Positions 8,001-17,841 of a stretch of 64,000 nucleotides of DNA are shown here, one piece after another. Below the pieces are notes generated by a model. That model had not been told where the DNA came from, did no database searches, and saw only the letters and a program-made list of their open reading frames with translations. Positions within the stretch are counted from its first letter, which is position 1; each line of letters opens with the position of its first letter. The DNA is from Solwaraspora sp. WMMD791 (GTDB lineage Bacteria; Actinomycetota; Actinomycetes; Mycobacteriales; Micromonosporaceae): the NCBI RefSeq assembly GCF_029581195.1, contig NZ_CP120737.1:3635001-3699000 (forward strand), written 5' to 3'. The translations under genes and the position numbers were made by a program.

Positions 8001-10299
8001 ATTGGCGCTGGTGCTGCTGGCGATGGCCGCCGCGGTGGCGCTGCCCCGGCCCTGGTCGTTCCATGCCGCCGGGGTGCTGGTGGCGCTCGCCACCGTCGGT
8101 ACCCCGGCAGCGCTGGGCCTGCCCTGGTGGTCACCGATCGCGGTCGGCTGCCTGGTCGCGATCGGGTACGGCATCGCTTCCGTGGCCGCCACCGACCCGC
8201 AGGCGGCGACCGCCCGGGCCACCGTCGCCGCCGCCGTGGCCCTGTACGCCGCCGGCGCGAGTCTCGTCCGGCCGTGGACCACCGCAGCGGCGCTCGGCGT
8301 GATCGTGCTGACCTGCGTCGTCGTGGCCGTGCTCGGCCGGGTGATGGCGGCCGACATGCCGCCGGACGCGGCGGACGGCCCGGACGACGACGCCGACGAC
8401 GACACGGACCTCGAACTCGACCCGGCGGTGCGTCAGCGCCCGACGTGGGCGGCGGACGACCCCGCCACGATGCCCCGGCACCTGGCCACGGTCGGCGGTG
8501 CCGCCACCGGCGCCGCGTTGCTGGCGCTGCCCGGCGCGCTCGCCGCGTTCGCCGCCACCCTCGGCTGGACCACCGAGGTGGTGCTGACCAGTGCGTTGGC
8601 CGCGTCGGCGCTGGGCGTCGCCGTGCTGGCCGCGGTCCGCCGTCAGGTGCCGCACTACCTGCCGTACGCCACGGTCGGGGTCGCCGGCGGGGCCACCGTG
8701 ACGGCGCTTGCCTCGCTCCCGACCGACCTGCCCACCGGGATGTACGCCGCCGGCGCGGCGCTGCTCGCCGTCCTCGCCGAACTGCTCCGGGCCGCCACCC
8801 CGCCGCCGACGGAGCTGTCCCGGCTGAGTCGGCGGTGGAGCGGACTCGGCGAACGGCTGGGCCGACCCGGGCCGCTGGAGATCGGCCAGGAGTGGGCGAT
8901 CAGTCCGGTCAAGGGTGCCCTGGCCGCTGCCGCGCTGCCGACGGCGCTGGCTGTGGCGGCCGTGGCGCCGACGTTGACCACCGCGTTGGTCGAGCCGTAC
9001 CGGACGTTGGCCGCGATCTGGCAGGGGCCGCCGGCGGTGCTGCTCGATCCGCCGGCCGCCGCCGTCGGCCCGACCAACGTTCTCGCGGCGCTGCTGCTCA
9101 CCGTCGCCGCCGCGCTCGCCGCGACCGCGTTCAACAGCGGCCAGCCCGGGCAGATCGTTCCGGTGGTGCTGCCCGGCGTGGCGCTGACCCTGCTGATCAC
9201 GCCGCTGTCGTTCGGCATCGGCTGGCCGACGAGCACCACGGCCGCGTTGCTGGTCTTCGCGGTCGCGATGATCGGCCTGGCGTTGACCGCGCCGCCGCCG
9301 GACACCGAACGGCACCGGCCGCTGCGGATCGCCCGTCGGGTGCTGTTCATCATCGGCCTGGCCGCCGGCGGGGCCGGGCTCGCCGGTGCCCTCGCCAACG
9401 ACCAGCTGACCGTGTTCACCCTCGGCAGCGCGGTCGCCGTCGGCGCGGTCGCCGCGTACGGCGGGCGCAGCCAACCGGCCCGGATTCTCGGCTGGCTGTT
9501 CGCCTCGGTGATGGCGCAATTGTTCGTGCTGACCCTCGGACTGGTCGCCGGGTTGCCGCCGACCTGGTCGGCCTTCGGGGTGCTGGCCGTCGGGGCGGCG
9601 CTGCTGCTGTCGGCGACCCGGCTGCCCCGGCTCGACCATCCGGAGGCGGTCCGGGAACGGTCCGTCGTCGAATGGAGCAGCTACGCCGCGGCGCTGCTGG
9701 CCCTGGCGCTGGCCTACAGCTCCACGCCGCACCTGGCCGGGCTGCTGGCCGCCTGGGGTGCCGTTCTCGGGGTGACCGCCACCCGGCCTGGCCGGCGGGC
9801 GTTGGAGCGCCGGATCCTGTTCTGGACCGCCGTCGGCTGTGAGATCACCGCCTGGTGGATGCTGATGCGCATCGCCGACGTCGCGCTCATCGAGGCCTAC
9901 ACGCTGCCGTTCGCCGCGCTCGCCCTGCTCGTCGGGGTGCTGGAGCTACGCCACCGGCCGGACCTGAGCAGCTGGACCGCGTACGGGCCGGCGCTGGTCG
10001 CGACGTTCCTGCCGACCCTGGTGATCGTGATCAGCGACGGGGACAACAGTTTCCGGCACGTTCTGCTGCTGCTCGGCGCGGTCGGCACCCTGCTGCTCGG
10101 CGCGATGAGCCAGCAGCAGGCCCCGGTGGTCGTCGGTACGGTGGTCAGCGCGGTCACCGCGCTGCACGCGCTGACCTTCTTCGGCCCGTGGCTGGTGCTG
10201 ATCCCGGTCGGCCTGGTGCTGCTGGCCCTCGGGGCGAGCAGCGAATGGCGACGCCAGACCCAGGAGCGGGTCCGGGGTGCACTGCGCGGGATGCGCTGA
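5086..10299 (+). CDS. Giant polytopic membrane protein with N-terminal zinc ribbon
   Basis: 1737 aa from the ATG at 5086, which has GGAGGAGG 5 nt upstream (an in-frame GTG at 5071 is less well placed). Residues 7, 10, 20 and 23 are Cys in a CxxC-CxxC zinc ribbon. A short charged helix/coiled-coil (about 30-75) and a disordered Pro/Gly/Arg-rich stretch follow. From about residue 165 to the end there are dozens of hydrophobic segments of Ala/Val/Leu, interrupted by long disordered loops near 330-440 and 1090-1130. It resembles the very large actinobacterial membrane proteins annotated as SCO7613-like (DUF2157-type repeats), but I cannot place it firmly and no catalytic motif is visible. It is probably monocistronic: a terminator precedes it, and a palindromic element and convergent purE follow it. 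Confidence 0.88.
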   Translation: MSTAYRCTSCGRTVPAAATCSRCGAAQPQFAEDLARIERSIAEMKAREVALAKEQKQMAADLQAAIFQRDILSTGGAAGRRGPAPRISVRRRAGRRPPTAEAGAAPPRFPRQTPHRSGDAGTDGGPPPGSDEPGYPPASADDDPTRVLSADGTRPEASPQSIQNVLLGLGALMAMVVFAAVANSTLPDATRLLILLTGTVLLLVAPPVVAARGLRSTAETIAAVALILVPIDGYALWVTDAVRSGPVSPAVFAGLTFVVTALVAGGYAATTGLQLPRYAMVLAVQPIVPLLCYDLILGPAGWALALAAVAVVDLLLVRLLTGSGRFTSGAWLTGRAGRATADGAAAPASPAGLVAPPQRRSTDPAAPPGGPTAPTDDPATTADGPADPGTAAGSGASRPEGAPEEADAVVGADLPGDAGPDRRAGRRGPGWTPPAPSAAMLWLRDLIWTLHGLAVAVALAYAVAAVLSADTVPAAVRAGAVLVIAAGVGLIGGFTLGYKPVPDIAAGVFTLAVIGAASRIVAVGLPGRALLLIAAVVAIAGIGVRALPETLRRGPQLAATATLGVLGVLVAGSALRAALAPVRAALPAWQTELSDYQQRLDAYAGPADWQLALAALLITVAAAVAVPVEWRREATVTGVTLTALAVPASFDLPWYAACWPPVLAAVVVAGAGLFAGSERSARVHVGCAAVLGAAGAGAALARPGATAAVLLVLAAAGVLIAVAGSLPEIRRRPAADPVAGWAAGGAAFALPGGVAAFVAAMVPAPGPTGPALQQTTAPILAAAFLAVCGALCYAALAQVAERQIPRPLTIGTGLGALAVTAATFGSPGATVADVWVAVALLLGGVLLFMTPSIDANRRADRLLDGTDYAAAAAIAVLVGTLARISAIVAPGIELVASAALALLVAVAIRAMPQHWQRGPVLGVAASGAVIAVLAGYTAVAGGIRALATPGQLWQADLTAWSVETTANAWQVPLALVLLAMAAAVALPRPWSFHAAGVLVALATVGTPAALGLPWWSPIAVGCLVAIGYGIASVAATDPQAATARATVAAAVALYAAGASLVRPWTTAAALGVIVLTCVVVAVLGRVMAADMPPDAADGPDDDADDDTDLELDPAVRQRPTWAADDPATMPRHLATVGGAATGAALLALPGALAAFAATLGWTTEVVLTSALAASALGVAVLAAVRRQVPHYLPYATVGVAGGATVTALASLPTDLPTGMYAAGAALLAVLAELLRAATPPPTELSRLSRRWSGLGERLGRPGPLEIGQEWAISPVKGALAAAALPTALAVAAVAPTLTTALVEPYRTLAAIWQGPPAVLLDPPAAAVGPTNVLAALLLTVAAALAATAFNSGQPGQIVPVVLPGVALTLLITPLSFGIGWPTSTTAALLVFAVAMIGLALTAPPPDTERHRPLRIARRVLFIIGLAAGGAGLAGALANDQLTVFTLGSAVAVGAVAAYGGRSQPARILGWLFASVMAQLFVLTLGLVAGLPPTWSAFGVLAVGAALLLSATRLPRLDHPEAVRERSVVEWSSYAAALLALALAYSSTPHLAGLLAAWGAVLGVTATRPGRRALERRILFWTAVGCEITAWWMLMRIADVALIEAYTLPFAALALLVGVLELRHRPDLSSWTAYGPALVATFLPTLVIVISDGDNSFRHVLLLLGAVGTLLLGAMSQQQAPVVVGTVVSAVTALHALTFFGPWLVLIPVGLVLLALGASSEWRRQTQERVRGALRGMR

Positions 10300-10309
10300 C
10301 CCCCGTTAC

Positions 10310-10384
10310 CGCCAAGATCCCGGCGATCTTGCAATTATTGACGGACAAATCCGACAAAAGTTCTCGATAACTGCAAGATCGACG
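10310..10384. repeat. 75-nt dispersed palindromic element, copy A
   Basis: This 75-bp segment matches the reverse complement of 44788-44862 without gaps (61 of 75 bases by hand alignment). It holds nested inverted repeats: AAGATC-5 nt-GATCTT at 10314-10330, and CGATCTTGCA.TTAT.GA at 10324-10341 pairing with TCGATAACTGCAAGATCG at 10364-10381. GATCTT can pair with either flanking AAGATC, so two exclusive hairpins are possible. It lies between two convergent gene ends and is more AT-rich than its surroundings. Confidence 0.85.
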
Positions 10385-10387
10385 CGG

Positions 10388-10891
10388 TCAGGTGGGGGTG
10401 GGGGTGGGGGTACGGGAGGCGCGCAGCGCGGCGTCCTTGGCGGCGACCAGCTCGACCAGCTCCTGCTGGTAGGCGGCCATCCGGGCGCGCAGCACCGGGT
10501 CGGCCGCCGCGAGGATCCGGACGGCCAGCAGGCCCGCGTTGCGGGCCCCGCCGATGGAGACCGTCGCCACCGGTACGCCGGCCGGCATCTGCACGATCGA
10601 CAGCAGCGAGTCCATCCCGTCCAGGTGCTTCAACGGCACCGGCACCCCGATCACCGGCAGCGGGGTCATCGAGGCGACCATGCCGGGCAGGTGCGCGGCC
10701 CCGCCGGCCCCCGCGATGATCACCTGCAGGCCACGGTCGGCGGCGGAGCCGGCGTAGTCGAGCATGCCGCGTGGCGTGCGGTGCGCCGAGACGACCCGCA
10801 CCTCGTAGGCGACGTCGAACTCGTCGAGCGCCTCGGTGGCCGCGCGCATCGTCGGCCAGTCCGAGTCGCTCCCCATGATGACGCCGATCAT
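10388..10891 (-). CDS. purE: N5-carboxyaminoimidazole ribonucleotide mutase PurE
   Basis: 167 aa, the usual class I PurE length. It moves the carboxylate of N5-CAIR to C4 to give CAIR in purine synthesis. Residues 7-12 are GSDSDW and 35-40 are SAHRTP, both active-site blocks with the catalytic His37; [11 protein letters not shown] follows. The start ATG overlaps the purK stop as ATGA (10888-10891), implying translational coupling, and GGAGGG lies just upstream. The C-terminus ends in a Thr-Pro repeat. Translation in other frames through this locus gives a longer open frame that is only a shadow. Confidence 0.97.
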   Translation of the reverse strand: MIGVIMGSDSDWPTMRAATEALDEFDVAYEVRVVSAHRTPRGMLDYAGSAADRGLQVIIAGAGGAAHLPGMVASMTPLPVIGVPVPLKHLDGMDSLLSIVQMPAGVPVATVSIGGARNAGLLAVRILAAADPVLRARMAAYQQELVELVAAKDAALRASRTPTPTPT

Positions 10892-12048
10892 CGACCCTCC
10901 TGCAGCCAGCGGGCGGCGCGGGCCGCCCGGCCCCGTACGTCGGACAGCTCGGCACCCAGGACCGTGACGTGGCCGATCTTGCGGCCGGGCCGGACCTGTT
11001 TGCCGTACAGGTGGACCTTGGCGCCGGGGTCGGTGGCGAACAGGTGGTGCAGCCGTTCGTCGATGCCGATGCCGCCGTCGGCACCGCCCAGCACGTTCGC
11101 CATCACCACGGCGGGCGCGGTCAGTGCGGTCTCCCCCATCGGGTAGTCCAGCACGGCTCGCAGGTGCTGCTCGAACTGCGAGGTCCGGGCACCCTCGATC
11201 GTCCAGTGCCCGGAGTTGTGCGGCCGCATCGCCAGCTCGTTGACGACCAGCTCGCCATCGACCTCGAACAGCTCGACCGCGAGCAGCCCCACCACGTCCA
11301 ACGCGGTCGCCAGGTCGATGGCCAGCTGCTGGGCCGCCACCGCGAGCCGCTGCGGCAGATCCGGCGCGGGGGCCAGCACCTCGACGCAGATGCCGTCGCG
11401 CTGCACGGTCTCCACCACCGGGTAGACCGCGATCTGCCCGAACGGCGAGCGGGCGACCTGCACCGCCAGCTCCCGACGCAGCGCCACCCGTTCCTCGGCG
11501 ATCAGCTCCAGCTCGGGCCGGTCGGCCGGGTCCAGCCCGGCGGCGGCCAGCCCGGCCGGGCCGTCGATCACCCAGACGCCGCGACCGTCGTAGCCGCCAC
11601 GTGCGGTCTTGACCACCACCGGCCAGCCGACCTGCGCGCCGAACGCGGCCAGCTCGTCGACCGTGGCGACGCGGCGCCACCGGGGCACCGGGGCACCCAG
11701 GTCGGTCAGCCGCTGGCGCATCAGCGCCTTGTCCTGGGCGTAGCGCAACGCGTCCGCCCCCGGGTGCAGCCGCACGCCCTCGGCGGCCAGCGCCCGGATG
11801 TGCTCCCCGGGCACGTGCTCGTGATCGAAGGTGACCACGTCGCAGCTCTTCGCGAAGGTACGCAGCGCGGCCAGGTCGGTGTGCTCGCCGTACTGCACGT
11901 CGGCGGCGACCAGCGCGGCACCGTCCTCCGGCGTCCGGGCGAGCACGCGCAGCGACTGGCCGAGGGCGATGGCGGCCTGGTGGGTCATCCGGGCGAGCTG
12001 CCCGCCGCCCACCATGCCGACGATGGGCAGACCGGTACGGGTATCCAT
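10888..12048 (-). CDS. purK: N5-carboxyaminoimidazole ribonucleotide synthase PurK
   Basis: 386 aa. This ATP-grasp enzyme carboxylates AIR with bicarbonate and ATP, feeding PurE, its immediate downstream partner with a 4-nt overlap. The N-terminal [11 protein letters not shown] nucleotide-type loop (residues 11-21), the central [14 protein letters not shown]-grasp glycine loop, and the C-terminal [13 protein letters not shown] block near residue 270-285 are all intact. Upstream, 12 bp away, ends the DUF255 gene on the same strand, so purK may be read from that promoter or its own. The ATG start leaves the usual short N-terminus. Confidence 0.97.
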   Translation of the reverse strand: MDTRTGLPIVGMVGGGQLARMTHQAAIALGQSLRVLARTPEDGAALVAADVQYGEHTDLAALRTFAKSCDVVTFDHEHVPGEHIRALAAEGVRLHPGADALRYAQDKALMRQRLTDLGAPVPRWRRVATVDELAAFGAQVGWPVVVKTARGGYDGRGVWVIDGPAGLAAAGLDPADRPELELIAEERVALRRELAVQVARSPFGQIAVYPVVETVQRDGICVEVLAPAPDLPQRLAVAAQQLAIDLATALDVVGLLAVELFEVDGELVVNELAMRPHNSGHWTIEGARTSQFEQHLRAVLDYPMGETALTAPAVVMANVLGGADGGIGIDERLHHLFATDPGAKVHLYGKQVRPGRKIGHVTVLGAELSDVRGRAARAARWLQEGR

Positions 12049-12060
12049 GGCGGCGCCAGC

Positions 12061-14088
<2,028 letters not shown>

Positions 14089-14122
14089 GCGGGCTGCTCC
14101 TCGGGTCGTCGTACAGCCGACC

Positions 14123-14731
14123 TTAGTCAGTGACCCGGCCCGGTGCCGGCAGCTGTGGATAGCACAGCGCGGTGAGGCCGGCGGCCGCTGCGGCCGCGAC
14201 GTTCTCCGGTCGGTCGTCGACGAAGGTGACCTGCCCGGCCGGAGCGGCCAGCTGGCGCAGCAGGACCTGAAAGATCGCCGGGTCCGGTTTGGTCAGGGCG
14301 ATGCGGCAGCTGAACAGCAGGTGGTGGAACGCCTGCGCCCAGGGTGCCGCCTCGATCGCGACCGCCAGCGACGCCGGGGCGTTGGACAGCAACGCGAGAC
14401 CGTGGCCGGCGGCGGCGCAATCGGCGACGAACTCGACCGTGTCCGGATTGAGCCGTGACCAGCTGGCCACGTCGGCCCGGTCCAGCTCGACCACCAACGG
14501 GTCGTCGTCGTCCAGCGGCCGGCCGACGACCTGGCTCCAGTACCGGCCGGCCGGACAGCCCCCGTCGTAGGCGTCCCGGTACTGCCAGTACCGTCGCTCG
14601 AAGGTGGCCGCCGGCAACCCGGCGACGGCGGCCATGGCGGCCACCGCGTCCGGCGCCTGCGGCAACGAGATCACCTTGCCGTAGTCGAACACCAGCCAGC
14701 TGTCGGGGGCCGTGCCCGGGTGGGTGGTCAC
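14123..14731 (-). CDS. HAD-superfamily hydrolase, DxG variant
   Basis: 202 aa from a GTG whose GTGA overlaps the stop of the upstream GGDEF-EAL gene. Motif I is LVFDYGKV with nucleophile Asp16 followed by Tyr-Gly, as in YihX-like or epoxide-hydrolase-N-like HADs, so the usual second Asp (general acid) is absent. Motif II is LLSNAP, motif III is the Lys in LTKPDP, and motif IV is FVDDRPENV. The small cap is helical (type IA). Probably a sugar- or small-molecule phosphatase, with no closer assignment possible. Translational coupling to a cyclic-di-GMP protein is conspicuous but its meaning is unknown. Confidence 0.88.
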   Translation of the reverse strand: MTTHPGTAPDSWLVFDYGKVISLPQAPDAVAAMAAVAGLPAATFERRYWQYRDAYDGGCPAGRYWSQVVGRPLDDDDPLVVELDRADVASWSRLNPDTVEFVADCAAAGHGLALLSNAPASLAVAIEAAPWAQAFHHLLFSCRIALTKPDPAIFQVLLRQLAAPAGQVTFVDDRPENVAAAAAAGLTALCYPQLPAPGRVTD

Positions 14732-17292
14732 GAGGCGCCGTCCGCCCGCAGCGGGTAGATCTGGGCCTGGGCGGAGTCGAGCAACGACCGCAGTACGGTG
14801 ACGATCTTGTCCGCCGGCATCGGCTTGAAGAAGTGGTAGCCCTGCGCGGCGGCGCAGCCGAGCGCGGCGAGCGTCGCCCGCTGGTCGGCCGTCTCGACCC
14901 CTTCGGCGACCACCCGCAGCCCCATGTCCCGGCCGAGATGGACGGTGTGCCGGACGATCGCGGCGTCCGCCGGCGAATCGATCATGTTCATCACGAACGA
15001 CCGGTCGACCTTGAGTTCGTCCACCGGGACCCGGGTCAGGAAGGCCAGCGACGAGAATCCGGTGCCGAAGTCGTCGACCGCCAGTTGCACGCCCATCTCC
15101 CGCAGCGTGCCCAGCACCTCGTCGATGATCTCCAGCTCGCTCATCACCACCGTCTCGGTGATCTCCAGCACCAGCCGCCGGGCCGGCACCTGATGCCGGC
15201 GCAGCAGCTCGCCGATCTCGGCCGGCAGTTGCGGGTCGAGCAGGCTGCGGGCCGAGATGTTGACCGAGATCGGCACGTCGATGTCCTGCGCCGCCCACTG
15301 CGCCGCCACCGACAGGGCACGGTCGACGACGTACCGGGTGAAGGGGGCGAGCAGTTCGCTGCCCTCCACCGCCCGGACGAAGTCGACCGGGGTGAGCCGG
15401 CCGCGTCGCGGGTGCCGCCACCGGATCAGCGCCTCGACCCCGGTGGGCGCGCCGGTGGCGAGGTCCACCGCCGGCTGCAAAGCGAGTTCGAGCTGGTCGT
15501 CGGTGTCGAGCGCGGCGCGCAGCTCGGCCAGCAGCGCCAGCTGGTCGGTGCTGGCGGCGTCCTTGGCGCTGTCGTAGCCGGCGACGCTGCCGCCGATCTC
15601 CTTCGCCTGGCTCATCGCGATGTTGGCCCGGCGCAGCAGCTCGTTCATGTCGGCGGTGCCGGCTCCGGCGACCACCACGCCGAGGGCGCTCTCGACCGAC
15701 ATCCGCACCCCGGCGACCTCGGTCGGCTCCGCCAGCGCGGTGATCATCTCGCGGGCCCGCCGCATCGCCGTCCCGGTGGGCGAGCTCCGGTCGCCGGTGG
15801 CCCCCGACGGCGGTGCCAGCGACGTCAGCAGTACGGCGAACTCGTCGTTGCCGAGCCGGCCGAGCAGCTCACCGGAGCCGGTCCGGGCCCGCAACCGACG
15901 TGCCGCGGCCTGCAGCAGCTCGTCCCCGGCGGCGTTGCCGAGGGTGTCGTTGACCTCTTTGAAGCCCTTGATGTCCAGCATCAGCAGGGCTACCTGATGG
16001 TCGTTGCCGAGTTCCTGCAGGGCGGCGTCCCCGCCGGTCAGCAGCGCCGACCGGTTGAGCAGCCCGGTCACCGGGTCGTGCGTCGACTCGTGGGCGGCCC
16101 GGGCGCTGAGGCTGGCGAGCTCGCGGTGGGTGGTGGCGTCGTGCAGCGCGGCGGCCAGCGCGTGGCCGAAGGCGGAGAGCGCGTTGCGGTCCCGGGCACC
16201 CGGCAGCGCACCGACCGGAAGGTGGACCCGGAGCACGCCGACCGTGGTCGCACCGACGGTGAGCGGATGCACCAGGACCCGGTCGTTGGGTTCGACGTCG
16301 GCGTACGGAGCGGATCCGGCGTCGTGCCCCGGCACCCGTACCGCAGCTGTTCGCGCCTCGGCGGGTGCCTGCGCGCCGTGCAGTTGGCCGCTGTCGTCTC
16401 CGACGTAACGCCACAGCCGGCCGTCGGCGCGCCGGACATCCACCTCGACCCGCTCGGCACCGAACAGCGCCAGGCCGCCGACCACGCCGGCACCGGCCAC
16501 GCTCGGCTCGTCCAGCTGGTTCAGCGCGTGGGTCGCCTGGGCGAACTCCTGCCAGGCCCGCCGCTCGTCCTCGACCCGCAGCCAGTGCCCGTAGGTCTGC
16601 TGCAGCAGCCACAGCACCGGTGGCAGCAGCAGCAGCCAGCGCGGATCGTGGTCCAGAACGGTCACCGTGCCGAGGCCGACCAGCACGTTGCCGACGAACA
16701 TCAGCACCTTGTTGCGCAGCGCGTGCAGCAGGGTGGCGCCGAAGGGTCGGCCGTGGCGCAGGGCGATCGTCACCGCGGCCAGGCCTGCGGTGACGAGCAG
16801 ATAGGTGACCGCGCCCAGCGCCAGGGCACCGGCCAGTGGCGGAGTCAGCGGCTGGCCGTACGGATCGGACACGACCCGGGTGAGCAGCCCCGCCGCGGCG
16901 ACCGCGACGGTCAGCGAGGCGGTGACCCGGGCGATCTCCGGCACCGTCCGCGGCTCGGCGAACATCGACAACAGCGTCCAGGCCGCACTCACGCCGACTG
17001 CGGTTGCCACTGGCAGCCAGCCCGCTGGCACCAGGTACAGCCCGACGATGAGGGCTGCCTCGCCCCAGGTGAAGCTGACCGTGCCGGTGCCGATACGGAA
17101 CCGCAGACGGGCGAGCTGGGCGACCCCGAGCAGCAGGACGACGACGGCGAACCGCGCCGGGGCGGGCCACGCCGTACCGCCGGGGTCGTCGTTGGTGACC
17201 AGGCCGATCGCGGCGGTGGCCAGCGCACCGAACAGGAGCGTGGCGGTGAAGACCGCCAACTGCCACTGCCCAGCGGGCCGGTCGGGCGTCAT
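14728..17292 (-). CDS. Membrane GGDEF-EAL protein, probable c-di-GMP phosphodiesterase
   Basis: 854 aa from the ATG at 17292, which has GGGAG 6 nt upstream; a GTG at 17352 in frame has no such site. Order: a membrane domain with about seven helices (1-235), a GAF-like sensor (about 255-395), GGDEF (about 405-560) and EAL (about 590-840). The GGDEF signature reads RLGNDEF, so the diguanylate cyclase is probably inactive or regulatory. The EAL domain keeps EALIRW (near 620), NIS, EITET, DDFGTGFSS, KVDRSF and AEGVET with QGY, so phosphodiesterase activity is expected. The product should lower c-di-GMP in response to a membrane or GAF signal. It is coupled to the HAD gene downstream. Confidence 0.93.
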   Translation of the reverse strand: MTPDRPAGQWQLAVFTATLLFGALATAAIGLVTNDDPGGTAWPAPARFAVVVLLLGVAQLARLRFRIGTGTVSFTWGEAALIVGLYLVPAGWLPVATAVGVSAAWTLLSMFAEPRTVPEIARVTASLTVAVAAAGLLTRVVSDPYGQPLTPPLAGALALGAVTYLLVTAGLAAVTIALRHGRPFGATLLHALRNKVLMFVGNVLVGLGTVTVLDHDPRWLLLLPPVLWLLQQTYGHWLRVEDERRAWQEFAQATHALNQLDEPSVAGAGVVGGLALFGAERVEVDVRRADGRLWRYVGDDSGQLHGAQAPAEARTAAVRVPGHDAGSAPYADVEPNDRVLVHPLTVGATTVGVLRVHLPVGALPGARDRNALSAFGHALAAALHDATTHRELASLSARAAHESTHDPVTGLLNRSALLTGGDAALQELGNDHQVALLMLDIKGFKEVNDTLGNAAGDELLQAAARRLRARTGSGELLGRLGNDEFAVLLTSLAPPSGATGDRSSPTGTAMRRAREMITALAEPTEVAGVRMSVESALGVVVAGAGTADMNELLRRANIAMSQAKEIGGSVAGYDSAKDAASTDQLALLAELRAALDTDDQLELALQPAVDLATGAPTGVEALIRWRHPRRGRLTPVDFVRAVEGSELLAPFTRYVVDRALSVAAQWAAQDIDVPISVNISARSLLDPQLPAEIGELLRRHQVPARRLVLEITETVVMSELEIIDEVLGTLREMGVQLAVDDFGTGFSSLAFLTRVPVDELKVDRSFVMNMIDSPADAAIVRHTVHLGRDMGLRVVAEGVETADQRATLAALGCAAAQGYHFFKPMPADKIVTVLRSLLDSAQAQIYPLRADGAS

Positions 17293-17499
17293 GGGCCGCT
17301 CCCGGTGCGGGCGACCGATCCGAGCGTCACTCGCGTCCGTGACGCCCCGCACGAGGCGACTGCAGTGCCGTCCATGGTCGCCCCTTTCCGCGCGCGGTCG
17401 GAGGAACTCAAGGCCCCCCGGCGGAAGGCTAAGCCAAAGCCGATTGCGGCAACAGGGGCCACAGGGCCGGTTTAGGAGCGGACGTCCACTCAGTGGGAG

Positions 17500-17521
17500 A
17501 AAAGTCCCTGACAGCAGGGGA
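17500..17521 (-). terminator. Short terminator after the mca-linked small membrane gene
   Basis: Read on the minus strand, TCCCCTG-CTGT-CAGGGA folds into a short stem with one bulge and is followed by CTTTTC. It begins about 10 nt after the stop of the 17531-17788 gene. Confidence 0.6.
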
Positions 17522-17535
17522 TGTAAGCGGTTACA
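17522..17535. promoter_or_regulatory. LacI-type operator-like palindrome
   Basis: TGTAAGCGGTTACA is an inverted repeat of TGTAA around a 4-nt centre, the form seen in LacI/GalR-family operators of actinomycetes. It overlaps the stop codon of the small membrane gene and lies 230 bp upstream of the GGDEF-EAL start on the same strand, so it could regulate that gene. This could also be chance; no LacI-type regulator is present in the window. Confidence 0.35.
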
Positions 17536-17788
17536 AAGGCGATCCGGGGCGCGACTCCCGATCTGTCAGATCAAGGACATTAGCCTCGGCGGTCGCCGGC
17601 GTGTCGTCCGAGGATCGACTCTCGAACCGCTCGGGCAACCGCCGCAGCCGGGCGTTCATGTTCCGGACCAGCAGGACCGTCACCGCAGCGAGCAGCAGGA
17701 GCAGGAACAGACCCATCGGGCCGGCCAGCCCGCCGCTGCGGGTGTCCCCGAAGTTGTTGGCCGCGACGACCTGCACCAGGTCGAGCAT
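17531..17788 (-). CDS. Small single-pass membrane protein next to mca
   Basis: 85 aa. Residues about 25-43 form one hydrophobic helix, followed by a basic stretch (RNMNARLRRLPERF) and an acidic/polar tail. It starts 53 bp downstream of mca on the same strand and probably shares its transcript. M. tuberculosis has a small membrane protein gene (Rv1083) in the same place beside mca, so this is a conserved partner of unknown role. Confidence 0.8.
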   Translation of the reverse strand: MLDLVQVVAANNFGDTRSGGLAGPMGLFLLLLLAAVTVLLVRNMNARLRRLPERFESRSSDDTPATAEANVLDLTDRESRPGSPL

Positions 17789-17841
17789 GTCGGACTCCTC
17801 GCAAGCGCTGACGACGACAGGTACACGCTACGCCGCCCTGT

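Noticed and set aside
5058-9842. 1594-codon open frame on the plus strand
   Set aside because: It overlaps the giant membrane protein in another frame and translates to Arg/Gly/Pro-rich low-complexity sequence typical of GC-rich shadow frames.
17293-17500. c-di-GMP riboswitch upstream of the GGDEF-EAL gene
   Set aside because: I looked for the GEMM conserved blocks on the minus strand and did not find them; only weak hairpins are present.
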